Below the pieces are notes generated by a model that ran no database searches, was not told the DNA's origin, and saw only the letters and a list, made by a program, of their open reading frames with translations. Positions 26,123 to 36,700 of a stretch of 43,783 nt of DNA are shown piece by piece. Location of the stretch: NCBI GenBank assembly GCA_015064025.1, contig SVSZ01000005.1:1-43783 (forward strand), in the 5' to 3' direction. The position numbers and the translations under genes were made by a program. Numbering within the stretch: position 1 is the first letter of the stretch; each line of letters begins with the position of its first letter. Origin of the DNA: Oscillospiraceae bacterium (GTDB taxonomy: Bacteria; Bacillota; Clostridia; Oscillospirales; CAG-272).

Positions 26123-26151
26123 TTGCAATCCGTTCGTTTCTTTGTTATAAT
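26123..26151 (+). promoter_or_regulatory. Promoter of hisS
   Basis: TTGCAA (26123-26128), 17-nt spacer, TATAAT (26146-26151). The leader before hisS is only about 25 nt, so no T-box control is possible. Confidence 0.8.
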
Positions 26152-26183
26152 ATTAAGAGAATGACAATAAAAGAGGTAAACCT

Positions 26184-27479
26184 ATGAGCGAAAAGCTGTC
26201 TGTACAGCCCTACAAAGGGACACGTGATTTTTATCCGCAGGAAATGCGCCTGCGTAATTGGTTTTTTGGCGTGATTCGCCGCGAACTGGAGAACGCCGCA
26301 TTTGACGAATATAACGGTCCGATGCTGGAATCTCTGGAGCTTTATGCGGCGAAGAGCGGTGAGGAGATCGCAAATAAGCAAACGTATAATTTTATGGACA
26401 GAGGCGAGAGACATCTTGCCATCCGCCCCGAGATGACACCGACGGTGGCGCGCATGGTTGCTGCAAAGATCGGCGATCTTTCTTTCCCTCTGAAGTGGTT
26501 CTCTATTCCGAATATGTATCGGTATGAGGCGACGCAAAGAGGGCGTTTGCGCGAATTCTGGCAGTTGAACGTGGATATTTTCGGGTGCAACACATATGAA
26601 GCGGACCTTGAGGTCATTACCAGTGCTATTCGCATTTTGCGTGCCTACGGTGCGGACGAAACGATGTTTACCGTGCGGATCAATAACCGTCGCTTTTTCA
26701 ACGACGTGATCGCGGCGATCACCGATAAGAACGCCGAGGAAAGCCGTCTTGTTTCCAAGGTGATCGACCGTAAAAACAAGGTGACGCGCGAGAGCTATGA
26801 GAAGGATCTGCGTGCTTTGGGACTGTCGGACGAGCAGATTGGAAAGATCGATGCTCTTTATTCCATGAACGTTGCGCAGGCGACGGCTCTTTGCCCCGAT
26901 TCCGTCGGCTCGTGCGAGCTTCGTTCGCTTTTTGCGGCGCTTGAAAAAATGGGACTGGATAAGTTCTGTGTGTTTGATTTCGGAATCATTCGCGGATTGG
27001 ATTATTATACGGGAACGGTGTTCGAGGTCTTTGACAACGCGCCCGAAAACAACCGTGCGATGTTCGGCGGGGGAAGATACGACAACCTGGTGGATCTCTT
27101 TGTAAAGAATGCAAAGATCTCAGGTGTCGGATACGGTATGGGAGATGTGACTCTGGAAAATTTCCTTGTAACACACAAGCTTGTTCCTGCATCCTTTGGA
27201 AGCGGTGTAAAGGTGCTTGTGACAAGATTCGAGGACGTGCCCTACGAGGCATATACCTCTCTTGCGGAGCGTTTGCGTGATGCGGGAATCGTTTCTTCTG
27301 TTTATCTCGGTCAGAAGAAGTTTGGAAAGCAGCTTGAGTATGCAGTAAAGGGTGAGTATTCTCACGCCGTGATCATGGGCGGTGACGAATATGCGCGTGG
27401 CGTTGTGAGATTGAAAAATCTTTTGACACGCGAGGAAAAGGAAATTTCCTTGGATGCACTGATCGAAGAGCTTCAATAA
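26184..27479 (+). CDS. hisS: Histidyl-tRNA synthetase
   Basis: 431 residues, class II. N-terminal KGTRDFYPQEM, motif 2 region MYRYEATQRGRLREFWQLNVDIFG, the His-binding RGLDYYTGTVFE, motif 3 GGGRYDNL, and a complete C-terminal anticodon-binding domain (VKVLVTRFED onward). The anticodon domain and tRNA-type motifs argue for a true synthetase rather than HisZ. The Gly-Thr-Arg-Asp-Phe start and the long insert resemble the less common HisRS lineage rather than the E. coli type. AGAGGT precedes the ATG. thiN follows by 60 nt. Confidence 0.92.
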   Translation: MSEKLSVQPYKGTRDFYPQEMRLRNWFFGVIRRELENAAFDEYNGPMLESLELYAAKSGEEIANKQTYNFMDRGERHLAIRPEMTPTVARMVAAKIGDLSFPLKWFSIPNMYRYEATQRGRLREFWQLNVDIFGCNTYEADLEVITSAIRILRAYGADETMFTVRINNRRFFNDVIAAITDKNAEESRLVSKVIDRKNKVTRESYEKDLRALGLSDEQIGKIDALYSMNVAQATALCPDSVGSCELRSLFAALEKMGLDKFCVFDFGIIRGLDYYTGTVFEVFDNAPENNRAMFGGGRYDNLVDLFVKNAKISGVGYGMGDVTLENFLVTHKLVPASFGSGVKVLVTRFEDVPYEAYTSLAERLRDAGIVSSVYLGQKKFGKQLEYAVKGEYSHAVIMGGDEYARGVVRLKNLLTREEKEISLDALIEELQ

Positions 27480-27491
27480 ATATCATCATGC

Positions 27492-27538
27492 GAGGAGGAA
27501 TGCAGGTCTTGCTTCCTCCTCTGCGTATAGGGAGGAAG
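27492..27538 (+). promoter_or_regulatory. Alternative hairpins over the thiN ribosome site
   Basis: GAGGAGGAA (27492-27500) can pair with TTCCTCCTC (27513-27521). The overlapping CTTCCTCC (27512-27519) can instead pair with the thiN SD GGAGGAAG (27531-27538). The two structures exclude each other, so one exposes and one hides the SD. No TPP-riboswitch core is visible. This is inference from base pairing only. Confidence 0.45.
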
Positions 27539-27539
27539 T

Positions 27540-28172
27540 ATGCGCGCTTTTATTTATACAGGCGGCACCGTTTATGATGAATACGTGCTTGAAAAGCCGC
27601 AAAAGGGAGATCTTGTCATTAGTGCGGATGCGGGCTTTTTAACCGCGCAGCGCTTGGGGATCACTCCCGACGTAATGCTCGGTGACTTTGATACGCTTGG
27701 GGAACCGAAGGTGCCCGAGGGCGTCGAATGCTTACGCTTGCCCGCTGAGAAGAGTGTGACAGATACGCAATACGCGGTCGATCTTGCCGTTGCGCGCGGA
27801 GCAAGTGAGCTTGTGATCGTAGGAGGGCTTGAGGGGCGATTGGATCATACACTCTCGTTGCTCTCTGTTTTGGAGGAGCTTTGGTCTGTGAAGGAGCGAC
27901 GTGTCCATGCGATCATAACGAGTGGGAAAAACCGTGTGCGCTTTGTCAGAGACAGCGGCGTGATCCTTCCCAAAAGTCAGTACCGTTATTTTTCTTTGAT
28001 CGCAGCGGATGAGCGTGTGAAGGGAATTACCCTTGAGGGGTGTAAATATCCCTTGAAGAGAGGGGAACTTCGGCGCCTTCGCCAGTGGGCTGTTTCCAAT
28101 GAGGTCGATGGAAACTGTGCGCTTGTCGAGGTGCACCGCGGAGGCGTTTGGGTCATTGAAAGCATGGACTGA
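27540..28172 (+). CDS. thiN: Thiamine pyrophosphokinase
   Basis: 210 residues, the usual size. It transfers pyrophosphate from ATP to thiamine to make TPP. The N-terminal catalytic domain has DLVISADAG, GITPDVMLGDFDTL and VGGLEGRLDHTLS with the metal/substrate Asp and His residues; the C-terminal beta domain carries SNEV and ends VHRGGVWVIE. Downstream of hisS by 60 nt and probably cotranscribed from the hisS promoter; the SD GGGAGGAAG may be masked by an upstream hairpin. Confidence 0.92.
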   Translation: MRAFIYTGGTVYDEYVLEKPQKGDLVISADAGFLTAQRLGITPDVMLGDFDTLGEPKVPEGVECLRLPAEKSVTDTQYAVDLAVARGASELVIVGGLEGRLDHTLSLLSVLEELWSVKERRVHAIITSGKNRVRFVRDSGVILPKSQYRYFSLIAADERVKGITLEGCKYPLKRGELRRLRQWAVSNEVDGNCALVEVHRGGVWVIESMD

Positions 28173-28200
28173 AAAGTCATTTTTTAATATACGTATCGCA

Positions 28201-28236
28201 AAAAAGGGGCTTCTTCTAATGAATCAGCCCCTTTTT
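28201..28236. terminator. Bidirectional terminator between thiN and glnN
   Basis: AAAAAGGGGCT ... AGCCCCTTTTT, a perfect 11-bp stem with a 14-nt loop and A/T runs on both sides, between two convergent genes. Confidence 0.92.
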
Positions 28237-28240
28237 GATA

Positions 28241-30331
28241 TTATACTCTGAACATCATGTCGCCGTAGGTGGGTACAGGCCAAAACTCGGATGCGGTAAG
28301 AACCTCCATTGCGTCCACCGAAGCGCGAAGCTCCTCCATCAGGGGGATGACCTTGGAAACGTAGTATTCCGCACGTGCCTTTGCATCGGTGAGAGATGCG
28401 GCATACGATTCCTCAACCTTCAGCTTTTCCACACCGCTATAAGCGCTTGCCACACAGTCGGAAAGGCGGCGTACGATATCCTTTTCCACGGCACAGGAGA
28501 GATCCTCACAGATGGCACGCTTCTTTGCCGCTGCGTCTGCGATCAGCGCAATATACTTTTCCGCGGCGGGGATATAGTCGCGCGATGCCATAACGATCAT
28601 CGTCAATGCTTCAATGTTGATGATCTTCGAATAGTTTTCAAAATAGATTTCCTCGCGGGAACGCATTTCCGTCTCACTCATAACGCCCATGGAAGAGAAA
28701 AGAGAGACGTTTTTGGAATCCATAAAGGTTTTGTATGCATCGACCGAGGTGCGCAGATTGGAAAGTCCTCGTTTTTTGGCTTCCTTTTCCCACTCCTCCG
28801 AGTAGCCGTTTCCGTCGAAGATGATGCGCTTGTGCGCAGTGAAGGTTTCACGAATGAGCTTTGCTACAGCCGCATCGAGGTTATCCGCGCCTTCAAGGAC
28901 ATCCGCGAACTGGCGGAAGGATTCCGCAACGGCGGTATTGAGAACGGTGTTGGGAAGCGCGATGTTCTGAGAAGAGCCCAGCATACGGAATTCAAATTTG
29001 TTTCCCGTAAATGCAAAAGGAGAGGTGCGGTTGCGGTCGGTGGTATCCTTTCGGAAGACGGGAACGGTGGGGATTCCCAGATCCATCATCGCTTTTTTTG
29101 CGCCCTTGTATGCGGTGCCGTCCACGATCGAATCGATCAGTGCGTTTAATTCCTCACCCACAAAGACGGAAACGATCGCGGGAGGCGCTTCGTTTGCCCC
29201 CAGACGGTGATCGTTACCTGCGTGCGCAACGGAAACGCGCATCAGATCCTGATAATCGTCCACTGCCTTGATGATCGCGGCGAGGATCAGAAGGAACTGT
29301 ACGTTTTCCTCGGGGGTCTTTCCGGGATCCAACAGATTTTTTCCGTTTGCGTTAAGCGACCAGTTGTTGTGCTTTCCGCTTCCGTTGACACCTGCGTATG
29401 GTTTTTCGTGGAGAAGACAGACAAGACCGTGCTTTTCCGCGATCTTTTTCATGTACTCCATGGTCAGAAGATTCTGGTCAACGGCAATATTGGTTGTGGC
29501 ATAAATGGGAGCCAGCTCATGCTGCGCGGGAGCCGCCTCGTTGTGCTTGGTCTTGGCGTTGATGCCCATGATCCACAGTGCCTCGTCCAGATCCGACATA
29601 AAAGCGGCAATGCGGGTCTTAAGAGGGCCGAAATAATGGTCCTCAAGCTCCTGTCCCTTGGGGGCGGGGGCACCGAAAAGGGTGCGGCCCGTATAGACCA
29701 GATCCTTGCGGCGGTCATACATCTTTTTGTCGATGATAAAGTATTCCTGCTCGGCACCTACCGTAATATCTACGTGCTTGCTCTGCGTATCTCCAAAGAG
29801 ACGCAGGATGCGAAGCGCTTGATTGCTCAGCACGTCCATCGAGCGAAGAAGAGGGGTTTTGCTGTCCAACGCTTCACCCGTGTACGAGCAGAAGGCAGTG
29901 GGGATGTAGAGTGTGCCGTCCTTGACGAATGCATAAGAGGCGGGGTCCCAGGCAGTGTATCCGCGCGCCTCGAACGTTGCACGCAAGCCACCCGAGGGGA
30001 AGGAGGAGGCGTCGGATTCGCCGCGGATCAGCTCTTTTCCCGAAAACTCCATAACGACCTTACAGGAGCCGACGGGAGAAATGAAGGCGTCATGCTTTTC
30101 GGCGGTTACACCCGTCAGAGGCTGAAACCAGTGGGTGTAATGCGTAGCGCCTTTTTCCACTGCCCAGTCCTTCATCGCGTTTGCAACAACGTCCGCAATG
30201 GAAGGGTCGATCGTTCTTCCCGTGGCAATGGTCTTTGTCAAGGATTTGTAAACCTCCTTGGGGAGGCGCTCGCGCATAACGTCATCATTGAACACCATTG
30301 AACCGAAAATTTCGGAGATTCTTCTATCCAT
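28241..30331 (-). CDS. glnN: Glutamine synthetase type III
   Basis: 696 residues, the length of the GSIII family (type I is about 470). It makes glutamine from glutamate, ammonia and ATP. Family features include THYTHWFQPLTG, AEKHDAF, SGKELIRGESDASSFPSGGLR, the VGAEQEYFI acidic metal site, and NGSGKHNNWSL. The C-terminus WPVPTYGDMMF is typical. The ATG at 30331 (MDRRISEIFGSMVF) is chosen over the ORF-track start; AAAGGA is 13 nt upstream. A consensus promoter lies upstream; transcription is divergent from the giant gene. Confidence 0.95.
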   Translation of the reverse strand: MDRRISEIFGSMVFNDDVMRERLPKEVYKSLTKTIATGRTIDPSIADVVANAMKDWAVEKGATHYTHWFQPLTGVTAEKHDAFISPVGSCKVVMEFSGKELIRGESDASSFPSGGLRATFEARGYTAWDPASYAFVKDGTLYIPTAFCSYTGEALDSKTPLLRSMDVLSNQALRILRLFGDTQSKHVDITVGAEQEYFIIDKKMYDRRKDLVYTGRTLFGAPAPKGQELEDHYFGPLKTRIAAFMSDLDEALWIMGINAKTKHNEAAPAQHELAPIYATTNIAVDQNLLTMEYMKKIAEKHGLVCLLHEKPYAGVNGSGKHNNWSLNANGKNLLDPGKTPEENVQFLLILAAIIKAVDDYQDLMRVSVAHAGNDHRLGANEAPPAIVSVFVGEELNALIDSIVDGTAYKGAKKAMMDLGIPTVPVFRKDTTDRNRTSPFAFTGNKFEFRMLGSSQNIALPNTVLNTAVAESFRQFADVLEGADNLDAAVAKLIRETFTAHKRIIFDGNGYSEEWEKEAKKRGLSNLRTSVDAYKTFMDSKNVSLFSSMGVMSETEMRSREEIYFENYSKIINIEALTMIVMASRDYIPAAEKYIALIADAAAKKRAICEDLSCAVEKDIVRRLSDCVASAYSGVEKLKVEESYAASLTDAKARAEYYVSKVIPLMEELRASVDAMEVLTASEFWPVPTYGDMMFRV

Positions 30332-30374
30332 TGGTTTTATGATCCTTTCTCTTTCGAAACGAAAATTCAAAATT

Positions 30375-30403
30375 ATTATATAACACAACTGTTATTTTGT
30401 CAA
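30375..30403 (-). promoter_or_regulatory. Consensus promoter of glnN
   Basis: On the minus strand TTGACA (30398-30403), 17-nt spacer, TATAAT (30375-30380). A perfect sigma-A consensus in both boxes. Confidence 0.9.
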
Positions 30404-30603
30404 TCCCCGCACAAAAAATAATGCGCGAGATTCATATTTTTTGCCTTCCTCGCATTTGATAAATCATCTTATGCATAACAATAAAAGTATAACGAGAATA
30501 AGAATTGATATTAAAAAAGGAAATCGAAAGCAAAATGAAAGGGAAATGAGCAAAAAAGTGATTGACAATTTGTACAATCTTCAAAAAACTCCCTTTTTTG
30601 CTA

Positions 30604-30632
30604 TTGACAAGCAGAGAAAAGAATGCTATTAT
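30604..30632 (+). promoter_or_regulatory. Promoter of the giant surface-protein gene
   Basis: TTGACA (30604-30609), 17-nt spacer, TATTAT (30627-30632). Transcription should start near 30640, giving an approximately 100-nt leader. Confidence 0.85.
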
Positions 30633-30654
30633 ATTATATATATGTATATCAATT

Positions 30655-30727
30655 TGAGTGCCACCCGACTCCGATGACGGGCGGCGTTTGGATATGTTGC
30701 AGCCTCCTTTCGGGTGAGGCAAAAAAT
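30655..30727 (+). promoter_or_regulatory. Two-hairpin leader upstream of the giant gene
   Basis: Hairpin 1: GCCACCCG / CGGGCGGC (8 bp, one A-C mismatch, 10-nt loop). Hairpin 2: GCCTC / GAGGC with a UUCG-capped top, then AAAAAA and the SD ACGGAGG. I compared it by eye with c-di-GMP-I/II, THF, ZTP, fluoride and guanidine riboswitches and saw no match. It may be a regulatory leader or a stabilising 5' structure. Confidence 0.4.
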
Positions 30728-30739
30728 ACGGAGGTTCTT

Positions 30740-33700
30740 ATGAAGAAATTTCGCAGGATTCTTGCCATGATACTGGCAATCGTCACTGTCCTGACAGTGA
30801 CTCCGTTGAGTGTATTCGCCGATACTTGGCTCGGAACGGAGACCGAAAACACTACAAACACCGATACGAATACAACGTCCACCCACGTTACGCTGACGGT
30901 GGACCCCGAGGTGTTGATTTCCTACATCAAGAGCGGAGACCGCGAAGGACTTCTTTCGGGGATTTCTTTTGACGGCTTGCGCGATATTCTCACGAAAGAA
31001 GAGCTGACAGAGATCTTCCCGGAAAAGGAGATCCAAAAAATTGCGGATATCCTTTTGGGAGAGCTTGAACTTGAGTTTTTGATGCAGTACATCAACGTCG
31101 ATGAGCTTTTGGCAGGTATGGATATGACGGCGTTGATCGAAGCGATCAAGGAGATCGAGAATTTGGAGGACTACGTCAAGAATTACGACAAGCTGATGTC
31201 TTATCTTGACGATGGGGATCTCCTCGGCGTTGTCGATTGCGTTAACACCGATGCGCTGATCAAGGATCACAGCGACAAGCTTTTGCCGCTGGCACTGGAG
31301 CTGGGGGCGGATGAGCTTGCCAAGCTTGTGGACTTGGAGCTTCTGATCGAGAAGGAGATCGTTGACTTTTCGACGGTTTTGAATGAGACGTATCTTAAGA
31401 GCATTACCTTTGACACATTGTACAAGGACTATGTAGACGAGGGAAAACTGATTGAGTACGTGAACAGTAATTTTGAAAGCCTCGGTAAGCAGTTGATCTC
31501 GTACGTCGACGAGGAGGAGCTGAGGGAGCTGTTTTTGATTCCCGAGGAACGCCATCAGTTTGAGCCTTATATACAGTTCTCCGAGCTCCAAGCTTTGATC
31601 GTGCAAAAGGAGATAGAGAACAATCTGACCTCCGCAGAACTGTTGAACTATTTTGAGAAGCCGAAGCTGTTCGCACTTGTCAAAGGTCTGGATTACACAA
31701 AATTTGATCCGTTTGTGGATGAGGATCGGGCAAGAGAGATCATTACCGCTACGTTGGATGACAGCGATAGCTCCAATGATCTGATCGCGCCCTCCAAGCT
31801 GCTCCCGTACATTGATATGGAGCAAAGTGTTTTTTACATGGAGGAGCTGCTTGCGAGCGATCTGATCAGTGACAAGCTGATCGGGGCGTTGCTCGACGGT
31901 GACGCCATTGGCTTTACGGGCGTGAACGAAGAGCGTGTTAAGGAGATCTTTGTTGAATCGGTCGAAAACGGAGATCCTCTGATCGCCCCGGAGAAGCTGG
32001 TTGATTACGTTGTCGATTACGATTTCGACGCTTTGATGAACAGTACGCTCGTTACAGATTCCATTCTCGAGGAATTGGTGAACGAAAACGCTGTCGATCC
32101 CAACACAAAAGAGGTTCTGGATGCTGCCAAAGCCGAGACGATCCTTCTGAACAGGATCGGTGCTGCCAAGCTCGTGCCGTACGTGACAAGCTTTAAAACG
32201 GCGGAACTGCTTGCAAGTGATCTGATCACTACGCGCGTTGTCCAGACGCTTCGTAACGACAGCAGTGCGATCAATAATTTTGAAAGCTGTGTTGACAAGA
32301 CCAAGGCAAAGGATATCATCGCAAGCTCTCTTGCCAACGAGGACGAAACGGACGACTTGGTGAACGCAGAGGACCTGCTTCCCTACATCGACATGGAGCA
32401 GTGTTACATCAAGGATATGACCGCATTGATGCAAAGCGACCTTATCACGGACGAAGTGTATACTGCTTTGATCGTGGCAGATGAGCCCGCAATCAATTTT
32501 ATCGGGATGACGAAGGCGGAGAATCCTCCCATTTCGATGTACGATCTTTATCACAGCGATGCAATTGATATCGTCAAAATGCTTGACCATGAGCCTCCCT
32601 TCATTACCCTTGAGGAAATAGAGGAGGTCATCAGCTTTGAAAAGATGCTGCTGGGAGATCCCGAAGAGGGACTTTCCCCGATTGACAAGGACCTCATTTT
32701 GGGGACTCATCAGATCTTCCACCCGGAGGATATGATCAAAACGTCGGATGACGACGAAGGCCTTTTTTCGCTGGAGGTGCTTGCTGCCAACGAAATTCTG
32801 AAATTGCAAAAGCTGGTGGACGATGCGCCGAACGGATACAGCGACCTTGTGGATGTTGCCGAGCTGAAAAGGCAGATCAATGCGCTTGGGGATAAGAGTG
32901 CGCTGATTGACTGTATTCCGGACAAGGAAGCGGTCGTTCGAAAGATCGGTCCCAAGAAGGCGCTGAATGCAACCGGGCTTGGCTACGGTGTGCTGATCGA
33001 AAAATACGTAACCGACCGCACGGCTTTCTTTGAGGCTCTCGGAATCGAAGATCTTATTTCCGAGATCCAAGCCGCAGGAGAGCTGGAAACGATCTTTGAC
33101 GTAGAGGGACTGATCAATAAGATCGGTGTTGCGAAGCTGCTTAAAATGGTCGACGTTCTTGAGCTTTTTGATCAGCTTCGTGAGAACGGTGGACTTAAAG
33201 AGATCGTAAAGGCAATTGACTACGAGACGTATCTTGCCGTTTTGAACTATGCCCTGAGTATTCTGGAAAAGAATATCTGCAAGATCAAAATCAACGGCAC
33301 CGAGATCACGGAAAAGGACGGTAATCTTCTTTCCTTCAAAACTGCGACGTTGGTTGACCTTCTGATGGATGACGTTCTTCCCGAGCTTGATGATATCATC
33401 AACATGGGGGACGACGGAAAGGTCTTCAGTGCGAGCGTATCGCTTACTTATGCGTCTGAGGAGACGAACGGCGAGGAGAAGACGAAGGAAATCGTTTTTG
33501 ATGCCGTTCTCGGAAGCGGTGTGGAACGCGTGAGAAATGCCGCGAAGAGATTCAAGGAGCTCATTGAAAAGTACCTCAAACAAGATTTCACGGACGGTAT
33601 TCTGACTTTGGATATCAGAATGCCGAGCAAATTCGCAAGCGCGATCCGCGTAGCGCTTGAAAAGCTTTCTGCCGAGGGAGATCCCGAGCTTGAAAAGCTG

Positions 33701-36700
33701 AAGAATGACATTCTGGATCTTTACGATGCGAATGCCAATGACGTAACTGCGTTTATCGATGGCTTGACCTTGGAGCAGTTTGTAGCGCTTATGGAGGCGA
33801 TTGATGCATCCCGATTCGACGATGCATACGGCGAGGTGATCACAAACGATTACGTACAGACCTTGCTTGAGTACATCAAGGAAAAAACGGGATACGATTT
33901 TACCAATCTGACTCCCGCGGATCTTCTGATCAAGGCAGGGGAGCTTCCCACTCTGGAGTCTCTTTGCGACAAGATCGAAACAAAGCTTGATCGCGAGATC
34001 GAGGCGTTTGACCGTTTGCCCGATGAGGATCCTGTGGAGGTTCTTGAAAAGCTTGCTGCAAAAGCGGGGCTCGACGTAGATCTGAAGAAGCTTTTGGAGG
34101 ACGCAGCGGCATCCGAGGATCCCTTGAAGACCCTTTACGAATCTGCGACCGAGCTTGTTGCGAATGCCGGAGATGCCTATGAAGCCGTCAGCTCCCGTGT
34201 TGTCAGAGGCTTGAACAAGCTTCTTTCAAGCAAATACGGTGCAAAGCTTGCGGGCGTTCGATTGATCGATCTTTACGACGGCGAGGGCGTATTCAAGTAC
34301 GCAAAATCCATTTCCTACGATCCGCTCAACGTCATAGAGCGCCTTGTCGATAAGGGAATTTCTCTGCTTGGAAAGAAGCTTGATGAAGAAAAGCTTGCCG
34401 AGGTCTCCAATCTTTTCCTCAGCTATTTTGAGTCTGATGGCGAGTTGAAGCTTGGCGTAGACGTTACGCTTCGCACGACGGATCTTTACAGAATCGATTT
34501 TTACGAGCATGTGGACGGGAAGCTCGTTCCCATTCGCTCCGCCTTCCTGCCTGCAGGCACGGATCTTGCGTTGGTTCAGCCCTATGAAACGGATTCCCTG
34601 CATCAATTTATTGGTTGGGAGGATACCCGCACCGGTGATATTTATCAGAAGATGCCGGATAACGACGTTGAGGTGGTGGCACGCGTCGATGACAATACCT
34701 ACTACGTGTACTTCTACACCCTCGACGGAACGAGACTTGAGGATGTGATTTCTGTTACGGCAGGTGATAAGCTTGCCGATTACACGGATCGCATGGAAGA
34801 GATCGTGCGGAATTACCTTGTTGAGAGCAACGCCTCCGAGGATATTGCCGCCATCGATTGGTTGGTATATTCGGAGGATGGTAAGCATACCCCCTTTGAT
34901 GCATGGAGTACGCCCGTGGGTTCTGCGATGATGCTCACGTGGAAGCACTATTACAACGTGAAGATCGTGAATCCGCTGGATTCCTCTGCGACGATAAGCT
35001 TCCCGGTTCCTGCGGGAACTCCTCTTCGTGAGTTTGAGAAATATGCGGAGATGGTTGGCTTCACAGGCTTTGAGGAGGGCCGTATCACGTGGATACTGCC
35101 CGACGATAAGATTTTTTCTCCCAATACGCCTGTTAACGACAATCTCACCCTCACTTGGTCTGCGTCCTATAAGGTCACGCTCAAGGACGGAAACGGACAG
35201 GAAATCGGATACGTGTCGATCCCGTACGGATATTCTCTTGCTGCTTATATGTCGGATCTTCGTCAGCTTGTGAAGGATGCAGTCGTGAATGATCCCGACG
35301 ACGCATGCATTGAATTTTATAAGGATGGGGTCCTGTTGACCGAGACGGAACTTGGTACTCCTGTGTCTTCGGATCTGACGCTTACCTGGAAGCATTATTA
35401 CAAGGTGACTGTCATAAAGCCCGGAACGGTTAATGCTGCGTTGGGAGAACCGATCAAGCTTTTGGCAGGCAGCGACCTGGCTTCTCTTAAGGCGACTATT
35501 GACGCGCGTGTTATTGCGCTGAATTCCAATTTGAATGCTTCCAACGTTGTGTGGTTGCAGGGAACCGACGAGTTTAATTTCGATACGAAGATCGATAAAA
35601 ACATTACCCTTACGTGGAAGATCGAGTTCCACGTCACGCTGATCGATCCGGCAGATCCCTCCAATCCGATCAAGGTTATTCCTCTTGACGAAGGAAAGGC
35701 GCTGGGGGAAATTCTCGAGGATATGAACAGCGCGGTCAAAGGACTTCAGAAATATTCACAGCTTGAATTGACGCAGGACAATATCAAGTGGTATGATTAT
35801 GCTACTTCCCAAAAAGTGGCTTCGTATGAAGTGCCCACGGAAGACAGAACTCTTTTCTGGAGAATCTTCTTCACAATCAAGGTGGTTGACCGAAACGGTG
35901 ACCAAATAAGTGATTTGAACTTCCCCTTGGAGCTTGACGAAAAGTTGACTTCGGCTGATGTGGCAAAAATTGAAACGAAAGTTCTTGCGCATATCAGAAC
36001 GACCGATCCCTTTGTTCAGCCGGGTGACATTGTTTATAAGGTAGGAAATCAGGAATTCAAAGAAGAAGATTGGTATACGGCTCCGAAGAAGGATCTTACG
36101 ATCTCCTTTGAATACAAAACGTACCATGCTGTCACGATTCAGGATGCAGCAGGAAACCCGGTTCATACCGAGGGAGCTCTTGCCGGGTTTAAACTCTCCG
36201 ATGCGCAAGTTCATACGATCAAAAACAAGATCCGTGGGAAACTTGGACTGAGCGAAGAGCAGCTTCCGGATAAAGATATCATTCTGACCAAACCGGCCAA
36301 CGGTGCCTATGCGGATTTTGATCCTACCTCCGATGCATCTGTTATCACAGAACCGATCACGCTTTCCTGGAGAATTGCGGAGTATTACGACGTTGACGTC
36401 GTTTACTTCGATGAGACGGCGCAGGAGTGGATCTCCAAGGTCTACACTGTAAGAGAGGGCTTCAGTCTTAAAACCTGGGACGTTAACGGTTGGAATGCAG
36501 TAGGGGGACAGGAAAGATCCGTATACGATGCAATGGAGTCCTATCGCTACGGTATTACGGGCGACCCGGCACCGTTTTACGCTTATTTCTGGGCGGAGAT
36601 CAACTCTGCCAACGAGATCAGCGAAACGAATTATGATGCGAATGCCGAAGTTGAGAACGATCTGCGTTTGACGTGGGTGCACAAGTATAACGACGTTTTG

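Larger units (their letters stand above)
30332..30739. other. 408-bp divergent spacer between glnN and the giant gene
   Basis: No gene. It holds the glnN promoter, an AT/purine-rich middle with an imperfect repeat GATTG-N10-CAATC (30560-30579) just upstream of the second promoter, the giant-gene promoter and a roughly 100-nt structured leader. Confidence 0.7.

Noticed and set aside
27480-27539. TPP riboswitch before thiN
   Set aside because: Only 60 nt and no CUGAGA / ACCUGAUCUGG core.
30629-33583. 984-residue minus-strand ORF
   Set aside because: Lies wholly antisense to the giant gene, which has signal peptide, SD and promoter. The protein has no domain logic; a shadow of codon bias.
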